A stretch of DNA of 64,000 nucleotides from Collinsella aerofaciens (lineage in GTDB: Bacteria; Actinomycetota; Coriobacteriia; Coriobacteriales; Coriobacteriaceae). Of this stretch, positions 48,772 through 57,566 are shown one piece after another. Position numbers and translations under genes: made by a program. The notes below the pieces were generated by a model, which had not been told where the DNA came from, made no database searches, and saw only the letters and a list, made by a program, of their open reading frames with translations. The stretch spans positions 1,364,001-1,428,000 of the forward strand of contig NZ_CP024160.1 of the NCBI RefSeq assembly GCF_002736145.1, read 5' to 3'. Numbering within the stretch: the stretch's first letter is position 1; the number at the start of each line of letters is the position of its first letter.

Positions 48772-50211
48772 ATGTCCGTTAACCCTGCTAGCGTCACCAA
48801 CCCGCCCGCGCAGTTTCCCGAGGACTTTGTCTTTGGCGGCGCCACTGCCGCCTACCAGGTAGAGGGCGAGACCCGCACTCACGGTAAGGGCAAGGTTGCC
48901 TGGGACGACTTCCTGGAGGCCCAGGGCCGTTTCTCTCCCGATCCCGCTTCCGACTTCTACAACCAGTACCCCGTCGACCTGGAGCTGTGCGAGGAGTTCG
49001 GCATCAACGGCATTCGCCTCTCCATCGCCTGGAGCCGCATCTTCCCCAACGGCACCGGCAAGATCAACCCCGAGGGCGTCCAGTTCTACCACGATCTCTT
49101 CGCCGAGTGCCACAAGCACCACGTTGAGCCGTTTGTCACGCTGCATCACTTTGACACGCCGCTGCCCCTCTTTGAGAAGGGCGACTTCCTCAACCGCGAG
49201 ACCATCGACGCCTTTGTGAACTTTGCCACCTTTTGCTTTAAGGAGTACGCCGACCAGGTGACCTATTGGTTCACCTTTAACGAGATCTGGGCGGACGCCT
49301 CCAACACCTACATCGAGGGCACCTTCCCCGGTGGCGTCAAAGCTCATCTGGCCGAGGCCTTCCAGTGCGAGCACAACATGATGCTCGCCCACGCCAAGGC
49401 CGTGCTGGCCTTCCACAACGGCGGCTTTAAAGGCAAGATCGGCGTCATCCAGTCGCTGGAGTTTAAGTACCCACTCAACGAGAACGACCCCGCCGACATC
49501 AAGGCCGCCAACAACGAGCACGTGCTGCAGAACCAGTTCTTGCTCGACGCCACCTTCCGCGGCGACTACGCGCCCGACACCCTCGAGTGCGCCAACCGCC
49601 TGGCTGCCGTCTCGGGCGGCACCATCGAGATTCTGGATGAGGACCTCGAGATTATGCGCGAGGCAGCGCTCTACAACGACTACCTGGGTGTCAACAACTA
49701 CCAGTGCCGTTTTTTGAAGGCTTACGATGGCGAGAACGACCTGCACCACAACGGTACGGGCGAGAAGGGCACCGGCCGCTGGCGCGTCAAGGGTATTGGC
49801 GAGCACGTGAACAAGCCCGGCATCCCCACCACCGACTGGGACTGGATCATCTATCCCGAGGGTCTGTTCGATCTGCTCGTCTACATTAAGCAGCGCTACC
49901 CCAACTACAAGCAGATCTTCATCACCGAGAACGGCATGGGCTACAAGGACCCCTACAAAGACGGCTTTGTAGACGACCAGCCACGCATCGACTACATCGA
50001 GCAGCACCTGCGCTGGTTGCTCAAGGCCATGGAGGTGGGCGTCAACGTGGGCGGCTACTTCCTGTGGAGCCTGCAGGATCAGTTCTCCTGGACCAATGGT
50101 TACAACAAGCGTTACGGCTTCTTCTACGTTGACTTTGAAACCCAGAAGCGCACGCCCAAGGCAAGCGCCTACTGGTACAAGCACGTGGCGCAGACCCGTC
50201 GTCTGGACTAG
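48772..50211 (+). CDS. lacG: 6-phospho-beta-galactosidase, GH1 (module 1)
   Basis: Cytoplasmic glycosidase that splits lactose-6-phosphate into glucose and galactose-6-phosphate. 479-residue GH1 TIM barrel: FGGATAAYQVEGETRTHGKG, acid/base Glu171 in WFTFNEI, nucleophile Glu386 in FITENGMGYKD. The phosphate-binding residues known for LacG are conserved: Ser439, Trp440, Lys446 and Tyr448 in SWTNGYNKRYG, arguing for phosphorylated substrate. TTDWDWIIYPEG is also LacG-like. The ribosome-binding site is weak (GGAT), so translation may depend on lacE. A terminator follows. Confidence 0.92.
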   Translation: MSVNPASVTNPPAQFPEDFVFGGATAAYQVEGETRTHGKGKVAWDDFLEAQGRFSPDPASDFYNQYPVDLELCEEFGINGIRLSIAWSRIFPNGTGKINPEGVQFYHDLFAECHKHHVEPFVTLHHFDTPLPLFEKGDFLNRETIDAFVNFATFCFKEYADQVTYWFTFNEIWADASNTYIEGTFPGGVKAHLAEAFQCEHNMMLAHAKAVLAFHNGGFKGKIGVIQSLEFKYPLNENDPADIKAANNEHVLQNQFLLDATFRGDYAPDTLECANRLAAVSGGTIEILDEDLEIMREAALYNDYLGVNNYQCRFLKAYDGENDLHHNGTGEKGTGRWRVKGIGEHVNKPGIPTTDWDWIIYPEGLFDLLVYIKQRYPNYKQIFITENGMGYKDPYKDGFVDDQPRIDYIEQHLRWLLKAMEVGVNVGGYFLWSLQDQFSWTNGYNKRYGFFYVDFETQKRTPKASAYWYKHVAQTRRLD

Positions 50212-50279
50212 CGGCCTGCGGCGAGCGGCTTGCTGGTAGCGGGATTGCCCCGTTCACATAACCTGTCCCCATTTCTCAG

Positions 50280-50325
50280 CCGGGGGTGGCACGTCACACG
50301 GCGCGCCGCCCCCGGTCTTTTTTGT
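50280..50325 (+). terminator. Terminator of lactose module 1
   Basis: CCGGGGGTGGC (50280-50290) / GCCGCCCCCGG (50305-50315), one mismatch, followed by TCTTTTTTG. Confidence 0.88.
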
Positions 50326-50345
50326 TTTTGGGCTGGTCGTGAGCC

Positions 50346-50566
50346 GTTTGTCTCGATCTGTAACATCTAGCCGAGTCTTTGGGTCCTAACTGTTACAGAT
50401 AGAGATAAACAGGGTGGGCCGGACCGAATTGTCTAAATCTGTAACACTAAAACCGGTTTTGGGCGTCTAGTTGTTACAGATCGAGATGAATGCACGGGCC
50501 AGTTCCCTCAATCTAAATCTGTAACAACTAGCAGGTTATTTCGCTCCTACCTGTTACAGATCGAGA
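50346..50566. repeat. Tandem array of three ATCTGTAACA hairpin units (family R4)
   Basis: Three units, each ATCTGTAACA, exactly 25 nt, TGTTACAGAT: arms at 50356-50365/50391-50400, 50437-50446/50472-50481 and 50517-50526/50552-50561. Unit starts are 81 and 80 bp apart. Unit 1 arms extend to 20 bp (GTTTGTCTC outside). Loops differ in sequence but tend to begin with CTAG/CTAA and contain a GG-rich then T-rich core. It sits between the terminator of module 1 and the LacI gene of module 2. Confidence 0.88.
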
Positions 50567-50584
50567 TGAGCAAACCGGGCAAGC

Positions 50585-51595
50585 CTACGCCCGCAGGTCC
50601 TTTACGCTGGAACGCTCGACCAACACGCCCGAGACGAGCGTGCGGCTTCTGGAGCTCGGGGCTTCCAGACCTGCGACGACCTCGTTAAGCGCACGGATGC
50701 CCAGCTCGCGGTGGCGAAACTTCACCGACGTCAGAATCGAGTTGGGTATCGTCTTGTAGAGCTCATCGTCGAAGCCGATCACGGACACGTCGTCGGGCAC
50801 ACTGAGCCCTTTGTCACGTAGAGCCATCATCACGCCGTTTGCCATGCAGTCGTTAGCAGCGAGGACCGCCGTGCAATCGGGTTTATCGGCAAGCACAAGG
50901 CCCGCGGCATAGCCACTATCCGCATTCCAATCGCCTTGCAGAGGCTCGGGCGGCTCAATGCCACGTGCCTCGAGTGCCGCACGCCAACCTTTCATACGGC
51001 ACTGGCTCGACAGCGACTCTTTCTTACCAGAGACGAAGTACACGTTCTTGTGCCCGCGATTCAAGAAGTACTCGCACGCCATGCGCGCGCCGTCCTCTTG
51101 GTCGTCACTGACGGTGGAGCAGGTAGGATGCTCCATCGGCGTGATAATCACCGTCTTGAGGTCTTTCGGTGCCTCAAAGGTATCAAAGTCATCGACCATC
51201 TGACGCAGGTTGAAAATCATGCCGTCGACGGGAAGCTGCGACATCCTACGCGCCGCTTCGGCAAGGGTCATCTTCTCCCCCGCCCGCTTTTTGATCATCG
51301 TGAGAGCAAAGCCTCGCTCTTCGGCGGCATCAGCAATACCGTCGATCATGTCCACGTTGCCGCCCGACAAGTGGAACAGCACCACGCCGATGCACCCGTA
51401 ACGGCCCAACTTGAGTGAACGCGCGGCAAAGTTCGCCCGGAACCCAAGCTCCTCCATGGCCGCATGGACCCTATCGCGCGTCGACTCGCGCACGCTATCG
51501 GGCTCGTTGATCACGCGCGACACCGTCTTGAGAGAAACGCCCGCGGCAACTGCCACATCGCTCATTGAGACATTTTTCTTGTCCATCGTTGCCAC
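50585..51595 (-). CDS. LacI-family regulator of the second lactose module
   Basis: 336-residue LacI-type repressor: helix-turn-helix SMSDVAVAAGVSLKTVSRVI, hinge RANFAARSLKLGRYGCIGVV and effector domain. The GTG at 51595 is preferred because GGAGAAG lies just upstream; an ATG 9 nt further in and a longer extension are alternatives. It is divergent from the second EIICB gene, with a perfect LacI-type palindrome in between, so it is its probable repressor. Confidence 0.9.
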   Translation of the reverse strand: MATMDKKNVSMSDVAVAAGVSLKTVSRVINEPDSVRESTRDRVHAAMEELGFRANFAARSLKLGRYGCIGVVLFHLSGGNVDMIDGIADAAEERGFALTMIKKRAGEKMTLAEAARRMSQLPVDGMIFNLRQMVDDFDTFEAPKDLKTVIITPMEHPTCSTVSDDQEDGARMACEYFLNRGHKNVYFVSGKKESLSSQCRMKGWRAALEARGIEPPEPLQGDWNADSGYAAGLVLADKPDCTAVLAANDCMANGVMMALRDKGLSVPDDVSVIGFDDELYKTIPNSILTSVKFRHRELGIRALNEVVAGLEAPSSRSRTLVSGVLVERSSVKDLRA

Positions 51596-51745
51596 TACTT
51601 CTCCAGTCGGTTTTGCATCGCTTGTTTTTTGCGTTCTAGCATACACTACCTGCCTGACTGATAAATCAACCGTTTACCGAACGATATCGACCGCTCACCC
51701 GTATATCCTTGTTGCTCTTCCAAAAATGTCTTACGTTGTCATTAA

Positions 51746-51769
51746 CGAAATGACAACGTTGTCATTTCG
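51746..51769. promoter_or_regulatory. 24-bp perfect palindromic LacI operator, lactose module 2
   Basis: CGAAATGACAAC followed by its exact mirror GTTGTCATTTCG, with central CG typical of LacI-family operators. An additional half-site ACGTTGTCATTAACG lies at 51733-51747. It is 102 bp upstream of the EIICB gene and 150 bp upstream of the LacI gene. ACCGTTTACC (51669) and ACCGCTCACC (51690) variants of the recurring motif are nearby. Confidence 0.82.
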
Positions 51770-51870
51770 CAATGCCTTCCTTAAGCAGGAAGGTTTCCGG
51801 GCAGTCCTGACCATCCATCAACGACCAGTTCCATCCACATGCATCGCGCATCGAGCAGCAAAGGAGCTCT

Positions 51871-53649
51871 ATGGACGCCATCGTAAAGATGCTCGAAAAG
51901 CATCAGCCGTTCTTTGAGAAGATCTCGAGGAACATCTACCTCCAGGCCATTAAGGACGGATTCCTTGGGTGCATGCCCATCGTCCTCACCTCTTCGATCT
52001 TCCTGCTGATTGCCACCCTTCCTGGCGTAGTTGGCATCACGCTGCCCCAGCCGCTCATCGACTGGTGCAACAAGCTGTACAACTTCACCATGGGCGTTAT
52101 GGGCATCATGGTCGCCGGTACCACTGCCAAGAACTTTACGGCTTCCATGAACCGTCGCATGCCCGCCGGCAAAGTGCTCAACGACGGTTCCACCATGGTG
52201 GCCGCCCAGTGCAGCATGCTGCTGCTCGCAGTCACGCAGTTCACTACCAAGTTCAACGGCTCCGAACTTTCGGTCTTCGATTGCACCAGCATGGGCACGC
52301 GCGGTCTGTTCTCGGCCTATATCGCCGCGTTCATTACCGTGTGGGTCTATAAGTTCTGCGTCTCGCGCGATCTGACCATTAAGCTGCCCAAGGAGGTCCC
52401 GGGCGCCATCGCTCAGAACTTCCGCGACATCATCCCCTTTGGCGGCGCCGTCATCATCTGCGGCATCATCGATGTCGTTGTGCGCAACCTCATGGGCGTT
52501 CCGTTCTCCGAGCTGCTTATCAAACTGCTCTCCCCGCTCTTTACCGCTGCAGAAACCTATCCTGGCCTTATCCTTATCCAGGCTGCCACCGCGTTCTTCT
52601 GGTTCATCGGCGTCCACGGCCCCTCGATCGTCCAGCCGGGCATCGACCCCATCCGTCTTGCCAACCAGGCCGAGAACCTGCAGGTTCTGCTGGCCGGTGG
52701 TCACCCCGCCCACTCCCTCACCTTTAACATGTCGCTCGTGGGTGAGTTCGGCGGCACCGGCGCCACGTTCATCGTGCCGCTTCTGCTGATTCTCTTTATG
52801 AAGTCCAAGCAGCTCAAAGCCGTCGGTAAGGCCTCGATTGTTCCTGTTGCCTTCGCCGTCAACGAACCGCTGCTCTTTGGCGCGCCGATGATCCTTAACC
52901 CCTACATGCTCATCCCCTTTGTTGCCGCCGGTTGCGTCAACGTGAGTGTTGCCAAGTTCTTTATCGACAATGTGGGCATGAACGGCTTCTCCTTCGTGGT
53001 GCCTTGGGCTACCCCTGCCCCCATCGGCATCTTCATCACCACGAACTTCCAGCTTATTGCCCTGGTATTTGTCGCAATCATTATCTTGCTGGACGCCATC
53101 ATCTACCTGCCGTTCTTGAAGGCATACGATAAGCTGCTCTGCGACCAGGAGGCCGAGCGCGCCGCCGAGCTGGGTCTCGAGTCCAATGGCGCCGCTGTCA
53201 TCGCCGCCAACGCCCCTGCACCCGCTGTCGAGCAGACTACCGCTTCCGTCGAGACGACCGATGCCGCCGCTGACAGCAAGCCTGTCGCCGATCAGCCCGA
53301 GCCCGCCGCCGACGCATCCGTCAAGAAGGATGTCGACGGTCTGAAGGTCCTCGTCCTGTGCGCCGGCGCCGGCACCTCTGCCATGCTTGCCAATGCCATC
53401 AAGGAAGGTGCCGCGCAGACCGGAGAGAACATCGCTTCCTCTGCCGGCGCTTATGGCCAGCACACTGCCATCATGGATCAGTACGACGTTATCGTGCTCG
53501 CCCCGCAGGTCCGTAGCTACTACAACGACATGAAGGCCGACACCGATCGCCTGGGCATTAAGCTGCTCGCCCCGCGCGGTAAGGAATATATCGACCTTAC
53601 TCGCGACCCTGCTGGCGCCATCAAGTGGCTCCGCGAGAACCTCGACTAG
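51871..53649 (+). CDS. lacE: PTS lactose-type EIICB fusion (module 2)
   Basis: 592-residue paralog of the module 1 permease. EIIC part begins HQPFFEKISRNIYLQAIKDG and contains FIGVHGPSIVQPGIDPIRLA, EFGGTGATFIV and VAFAVNEPLLFGAPMILNP; an Ala/Glu/Pro-rich linker leads to the EIIB domain with phospho-accepting Cys497 in VLVLCAGAGTSAMLANAI. It needs EIIA in trans, presumably the single LacF at 45 kb. Substrate may be lactose or another beta-galactoside, since differing loops from module 1 could mean a different preference. ATG has AAAGGAG upstream. Confidence 0.9.
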   Translation: MDAIVKMLEKHQPFFEKISRNIYLQAIKDGFLGCMPIVLTSSIFLLIATLPGVVGITLPQPLIDWCNKLYNFTMGVMGIMVAGTTAKNFTASMNRRMPAGKVLNDGSTMVAAQCSMLLLAVTQFTTKFNGSELSVFDCTSMGTRGLFSAYIAAFITVWVYKFCVSRDLTIKLPKEVPGAIAQNFRDIIPFGGAVIICGIIDVVVRNLMGVPFSELLIKLLSPLFTAAETYPGLILIQAATAFFWFIGVHGPSIVQPGIDPIRLANQAENLQVLLAGGHPAHSLTFNMSLVGEFGGTGATFIVPLLLILFMKSKQLKAVGKASIVPVAFAVNEPLLFGAPMILNPYMLIPFVAAGCVNVSVAKFFIDNVGMNGFSFVVPWATPAPIGIFITTNFQLIALVFVAIIILLDAIIYLPFLKAYDKLLCDQEAERAAELGLESNGAAVIAANAPAPAVEQTTASVETTDAAADSKPVADQPEPAADASVKKDVDGLKVLVLCAGAGTSAMLANAIKEGAAQTGENIASSAGAYGQHTAIMDQYDVIVLAPQVRSYYNDMKADTDRLGIKLLAPRGKEYIDLTRDPAGAIKWLRENLD

Positions 53650-53662
53650 TTTCTCCCCTGTT

Positions 53663-53689
53663 GGTGCCCGAATCCCCAGTTCGGGCACC
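53663..53689 (+). terminator. Intercistronic hairpin lacE-lacG, module 2
   Basis: Perfect 10-bp stem GGTGCCCGAA / TTCGGGCACC with a 7-nt loop, followed by TCTCCCTATTC; equivalent in place to the hairpin at 48715-48748. Confidence 0.6.
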
Positions 53690-53723
53690 TCTCCCTATTC
53701 GTATCCCACAGAAAGGATAACTC

Positions 53724-55145
53724 ATGACCAATCCCATGCAGTTCCCCGACGGCTTTGTGTTTGGCGGCGCCACCGCCGCTTACCAGGTTGAAGGCGAGAC
53801 CCGCACGCACGGCAAGGGCAAAGTGCCCTGGGACGATTTTCTGGCTGCCCAGGGTCGCTTCTCCCCCGATCCCGCAAGCGACTTCTACAACAAATATCCG
53901 GTCGATATCGACCTGTGCCAGCGCTTCGGCATCAACGGTATTCGCGTCTCCATCGCTTGGAGCCGTATCTTCCCCAGTGGCACCGGCGAGATTAACCCCG
54001 AGGGCGTCGCCTTCTATCACGAGCTTTTCGCCACCTGCAACAAAGCTGGCGTTATCCCCTATGTCACGCTCGATCACTTTGACACGCCCGAGGCCTTCTA
54101 CCAGGACGGCGGCGAGGGATTCCTGACGCGCACGACCATCGATGCCTACGTCGAGTACGCCAAGTTCTGCTTTGCCGAGTTCACCGAGGTCAAGCACTGG
54201 TTTACCTTTAACGAGATTCCCGCAACCGCCGAGGGCAGCTTTATCGTTGGCAACTGGCCGCACGGCGAGAAGTACCGCCTGGACAAGGCCTTCCAGCTCA
54301 TGCACAACATGATGGTGGCCCACGCCAAGGCTGTCGTCGCCTTCCATGAGGGCGGCTTTGAGGGCGAGATCGGCATTGTCCAGAACCTGGAGCCCAAGTA
54401 TCCCCTCGACCCCAACAACGCTGCCGACTGCGAGGCAGCCCGCATGGCCGACGTCATCAACAACCGCTGGGTACTCGACGCCACCTTCCGCGGCCACTAT
54501 GCAGCCGACACCATGGAGGCTGCGACCAAGCTGGCCCATATCGCCGGCGGCGAGCTCGACGTCCGCGACGAGGACATCGCCGCGCTGACCGCCGCGCTCC
54601 CCTACAACGATTGCCTGGGTGTCAACACCTACAAGTGCCAGTTCCTGCGTGCCGCCGAGGGCGAAAACGACATCAACCACAATGGCACCGGCGACAAGGG
54701 CTCCTCGCGCTGGTTCCTCAAGGGCGTGGGCGAGTCATGCGTGCGCGAAGGCGTACCCACCACCGATTGGGACTGGATTATCTATCCCGAAGGCCTCTAC
54801 GACCTGCTGCTCCGCATTAAGAACGATTACCCCAACTACAAGAAGATCTACATCACCGAGAACGGCATGGGCTATAAGGACGACTTCGAGGACGGCTTTA
54901 TCGACGACGCCCCTCGCATCGACTACATGCGCCAGCATCTCGCGTGGATCCTCAAGGCAATCGACGGCGGCGTGAACGTCGACGGCTACTTTGTGTGGTC
55001 GCTGCAGGACCAGTTCTCCTGGACCAACGGCTACAACAAGCGCTACGGCCTGTTCTACATCGACTTTGAGACCCAGAAGCGCTATCCCAAGGCGAGCGCG
55101 TACTGGTACAAGAACGTCGCGGAGACCGGTCTGCTCATGGCCTAG
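53724..55145 (+). CDS. lacG: 6-phospho-beta-galactosidase, GH1 (module 2)
   Basis: 473-residue paralog of the module 1 enzyme, with the same fold and active site: acid/base Glu164 (WFTFNEI), nucleophile Glu379 (YITENGMGYKD), and phosphate-binding Ser432, Trp433, Lys439 and Tyr441 in SWTNGYNKRYG. It differs in the aglycone-side loop (DHFDTPEAFYQDGGEGFLTR with an extra DGGEG segment), compatible with a different galactoside. Ribosome-binding site AAAGGAT is good here, unlike module 1. A strong terminator follows. Confidence 0.92.
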   Translation: MTNPMQFPDGFVFGGATAAYQVEGETRTHGKGKVPWDDFLAAQGRFSPDPASDFYNKYPVDIDLCQRFGINGIRVSIAWSRIFPSGTGEINPEGVAFYHELFATCNKAGVIPYVTLDHFDTPEAFYQDGGEGFLTRTTIDAYVEYAKFCFAEFTEVKHWFTFNEIPATAEGSFIVGNWPHGEKYRLDKAFQLMHNMMVAHAKAVVAFHEGGFEGEIGIVQNLEPKYPLDPNNAADCEAARMADVINNRWVLDATFRGHYAADTMEAATKLAHIAGGELDVRDEDIAALTAALPYNDCLGVNTYKCQFLRAAEGENDINHNGTGDKGSSRWFLKGVGESCVREGVPTTDWDWIIYPEGLYDLLLRIKNDYPNYKKIYITENGMGYKDDFEDGFIDDAPRIDYMRQHLAWILKAIDGGVNVDGYFVWSLQDQFSWTNGYNKRYGLFYIDFETQKRYPKASAYWYKNVAETGLLMA

Positions 55146-55168
55146 TTTCCGCCGCATATCCCCCTGTC

Positions 55169-55213
55169 GGCCGCATACGAATCCCAAGCCGGTTCGTATG
55201 CGGCCTTTTTTAT
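55169..55213 (+). terminator. Terminator of lactose module 2
   Basis: Perfect 13-bp stem GGCCGCATACGAA (55169-55181) / TTCGTATGCGGCC (55193-55205) followed by TTTTTTATTTT. Confidence 0.93.
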
Positions 55214-55245
55214 TTTGGCTCGGCCCGAGCAGACCGTTTGTCTGG

Positions 55246-55334
55246 ATCTGTAACATCTAGCAGGGGTTTTCGGTCCCAGCTGTTACAGATCGAGACAAAC
55301 AGGACGTCCGATCAGAAAATCTCAATCTGTAACA
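55246..55334. repeat. ATCTGTAACA hairpin unit plus half-unit (family R4)
   Basis: Complete unit ATCTGTAACA (55246-55255), 25-nt loop, TGTTACAGAT (55281-55290), flanked by GTTTGTCTGG and CGAGACAAAC as in unit 1 of the array at 50.3 kb. A lone left arm ATCTGTAACA follows at 55325-55334, 79 bp after the first, with its partner missing where the DeoR gene ends. Confidence 0.85.
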
Positions 55335-55340
55335 CCTAAG

Positions 55341-56105
55341 CTAGCAAATGACCTGCGTGTGTTCCTCGATGGCAGTGCGGTCCTCGGCGGTAATACCCGG
55401 CTCGCACACCACGGCGTCCAGGCTGTCCAGGCGGCAGAAGGTATAGAAGTCGCGCTTACCAATTTTGCTGGAATCGGCGATCAGATAGCGCGAGTCTGCC
55501 TTGCTAAAGGCAAGCTGCTGGATACGGCCCTCGTCCATGTTGGACGTAGATACGTCGCCATCCAGAATGCCGTTGGCGCCGATAAACGCCGCGTCGATAC
55601 CCAGCGCACGCAGGGTATCCTCGGCCGTTGGTCCCACAAAAGCGGCGGTGCGGCGACGGTACATACCACCCACGAGGCACAGATCGCAATCTTCGCGCGC
55701 CTCGAGCAGGTTAAACACCGAAAGTGAATTGGTCACAATGCGCAGGCGAAATGCCGGCAGTATCGAAGCCATCTGCTCAACCGTGGTGCCCGTACCCAAA
55801 AAGATGGTCGAGCCCTCCTCGATGAGCTCAACGGCGCGGCGCGCGATCTGCAGCTTTTCCTCGGCATGCTTGGTGCGCTTTTCGCTGTGCGAATACTCGT
55901 GGCGCAACATAGCGTGGGGACGTCCCTGTGCACTACGGGCGCCGCCGTGCACGCGCTCGATCTCGCCTAGGCTCGCAAGCTCCTCAAGATCGCGGCGGAT
56001 CGTCATATCCGAGACGCCCAGTGCATCCGAAATCTCCTTGACCGAGACCGTGCCCTGCTCCTCGAGCAGCTGACGAACCTTATCCTGTCGCTCCGCTTTA
56101 ATCAC
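55341..56105 (-). CDS. DeoR-family regulator (LacR-like)
   Basis: 254-residue repressor: N-terminal DeoR helix-turn-helix (RQDKVRQLLEEQGTVSVKEI, LGVSDMTIRRDLEELASLGE, RVHGGARS) and C-terminal DeoRC domain with STIFLGTGTTVEQMAS and a CLVGGMYRRRTAAFVGPTAE block. DeoR-type LacR proteins repress lacABCD genes and respond to tagatose-6-phosphate, so the lacABXC operon is the likely target; GTTC/GAAC repeats upstream of lacA fit. The GTG at 56105 (AGGA upstream, then MIKAERQ-like start) is preferred over a GTG 21 nt earlier that lacks a ribosome-binding site. Divergent from galM. Confidence 0.87.
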   Translation of the reverse strand: MIKAERQDKVRQLLEEQGTVSVKEISDALGVSDMTIRRDLEELASLGEIERVHGGARSAQGRPHAMLRHEYSHSEKRTKHAEEKLQIARRAVELIEEGSTIFLGTGTTVEQMASILPAFRLRIVTNSLSVFNLLEAREDCDLCLVGGMYRRRTAAFVGPTAEDTLRALGIDAAFIGANGILDGDVSTSNMDEGRIQQLAFSKADSRYLIADSSKIGKRDFYTFCRLDSLDAVVCEPGITAEDRTAIEEHTQVIC

Positions 56106-56310
56106 GATGAGTCCTCGCTGTTCCACGCCCGCGTCAATTCAAACAGTAACGAACAAATTGTATCAGACTCGTGCGCGTCAAAAATGAACGCTCGCACAGC
56201 TCCAATCATCACTTTTTTGAGAAAAATACCCCCTGCTTTAGTGGGGTGTAGTGATAATTTTGCCTGTTCGCGCTACAGTTTGTCCGAAATACCTCGATGT
56301 TAGGAACCAA

Positions 56311-57363
56311 ATGATCACTTCCGAGCTTTTCGGCACCGCGCCGTGCGGCACCTCCGTTCATCGTTACACCCTCAACGGGCCCGAGATCTGCGTTCGCATT
56401 ATGGACTATGGCGCCACCGTGCTTGGCATCGATGTGCCCGACATTCCCGGCAATGTGCGCGATGTGGTGCTGGGCTTCGATAAGCTCGAGGATTACTTTG
56501 ACAACCCCGCCTGCTTTGGCGCGACCATCGGACCTGTGGCCAACCGCACTGCAGGTGCCACGATCACCATCGCCGGCACGGACTGGCATATGCCCGCCAA
56601 CGAGGGCACCAACAACCTGCACAGCGATCTTGAGCATGGTCTGCACAAGCGCGTATGGGACGTTGAGCTCGACGAGGTCCACAATGCCGTGCGCATGACC
56701 ACCTCGCTTGAGGACGGTGAGCTGGGCCTTCCCGGCAACCGCACCTTTACGGCCGTGTTTACCGTGACGCGCACCGGCTGCTTCCGTATCGAATATGGCT
56801 GTGAGAGCGACCGCGCCACGTACGTGTCCATGACCAACCACACGTACTTTAACCTTGCCGGTCACAACGCCGGCATGGACTGTGAGCACTTCTTTGTTGC
56901 TAACGCTGCCCACTACCTGCCCATCAACGAGCAGAATATCCCCACCGGAGAGATCGCTCCGGTCGAGGGCACGCCGTTTGACTTCCGTGAGCTGCGCCCC
57001 GTCGCGCCCGGCATGGAAGCCGACGACCCGCAGATTAAGCAGGCCCGTGGCTACGACCACTGCCTGTGCATCGATGGCTATCAGTACGGCCGTAATCTGC
57101 GCCGCGCGATGCACGTCGAGGAGATGTGGACCGGCCGTGAGCTGGACTATTACACCACTGCCCCGGGCGTGCAGCTCTACACCGGCAACTGGCTGGGCGA
57201 CGAACACGCCAAAGACGATGCCAACTACGGTTGGGGCGCCGGCTTTGCCCTCGAGGCCGAAATGTATCCTGACACGCCGCACCATGCGCTGTTCCCCCAG
57301 GGCATCGTGGGCCCCGGTCATCCCTACAGCAATGTGATCGAATACCACTTTATGAGGCACTAG
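56311..57363 (+). CDS. galM: Aldose 1-epimerase (galactose mutarotase)
   Basis: Interconverts beta- and alpha-D-galactose so that galactokinase can use the alpha form. 350 residues, the normal GalM length. Family blocks: MDYGATVLGIDVPD, FGATIGPVANRTAGA, NNLHSDLEHGLHKRVWD with the substrate-binding His, MTNHTYFNLAGHN with the catalytic His, GYDHCLCID and LYTGNWLGDE with VLEAEMYPD-like FALEAEMYPDTPH near the catalytic Glu. ATG at 56311 has TAGGAACC upstream. It is distinct from the two LacX-like proteins, which belong to another branch. Unlinked to galKT here. Confidence 0.92.
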   Translation: MITSELFGTAPCGTSVHRYTLNGPEICVRIMDYGATVLGIDVPDIPGNVRDVVLGFDKLEDYFDNPACFGATIGPVANRTAGATITIAGTDWHMPANEGTNNLHSDLEHGLHKRVWDVELDEVHNAVRMTTSLEDGELGLPGNRTFTAVFTVTRTGCFRIEYGCESDRATYVSMTNHTYFNLAGHNAGMDCEHFFVANAAHYLPINEQNIPTGEIAPVEGTPFDFRELRPVAPGMEADDPQIKQARGYDHCLCIDGYQYGRNLRRAMHVEEMWTGRELDYYTTAPGVQLYTGNWLGDEHAKDDANYGWGAGFALEAEMYPDTPHHALFPQGIVGPGHPYSNVIEYHFMRH

Positions 57364-57428
57364 GCCCACAACGCGACATATCGCACAGCAACGCCCGCCG
57401 GCACCACCGCCGACGGGCGCTTTGCTAT

Positions 57429-57566
57429 CTAGTCATTGGGGACGTTCTTAAATGACTAGTCGTTGGGGACAGTCTTTAACGTTTGGCGAGAAGGACTGTC
57501 CCAATCTGCCGGCACTTGGGGACGTTCCTAAAAGGCCGACACATAGGGAACGTCCCCAATGACTAG
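57429..57566. repeat. Composite GGGGACGTTC palindromic repeat (family R1), copy 3
   Basis: Outer perfect 19-bp arms CTAGTCATTGGGGACGTTC (57429-57447) and 57548-57566; inside are GGGACAGTC/GACTGTCCC (57466-57474/57494-57502) and GGGGACGTTCC/GGAACGTCCCC (57518-57528/57547-57557). The right end forms the last codons of the EIIB-like gene. Confidence 0.88.

Noticed and set aside
50346-50566. Regularly spaced repeats considered as a CRISPR array
   Set aside because: Repeats are inverted pairs with 25-nt loops, only three units, and no cas genes are present.
46861-53688. Long minus-strand frames opposite lacE and lacG in both modules
   Set aside because: Low-complexity Asp/Gly/Glu translations that mirror the real genes; no homology.
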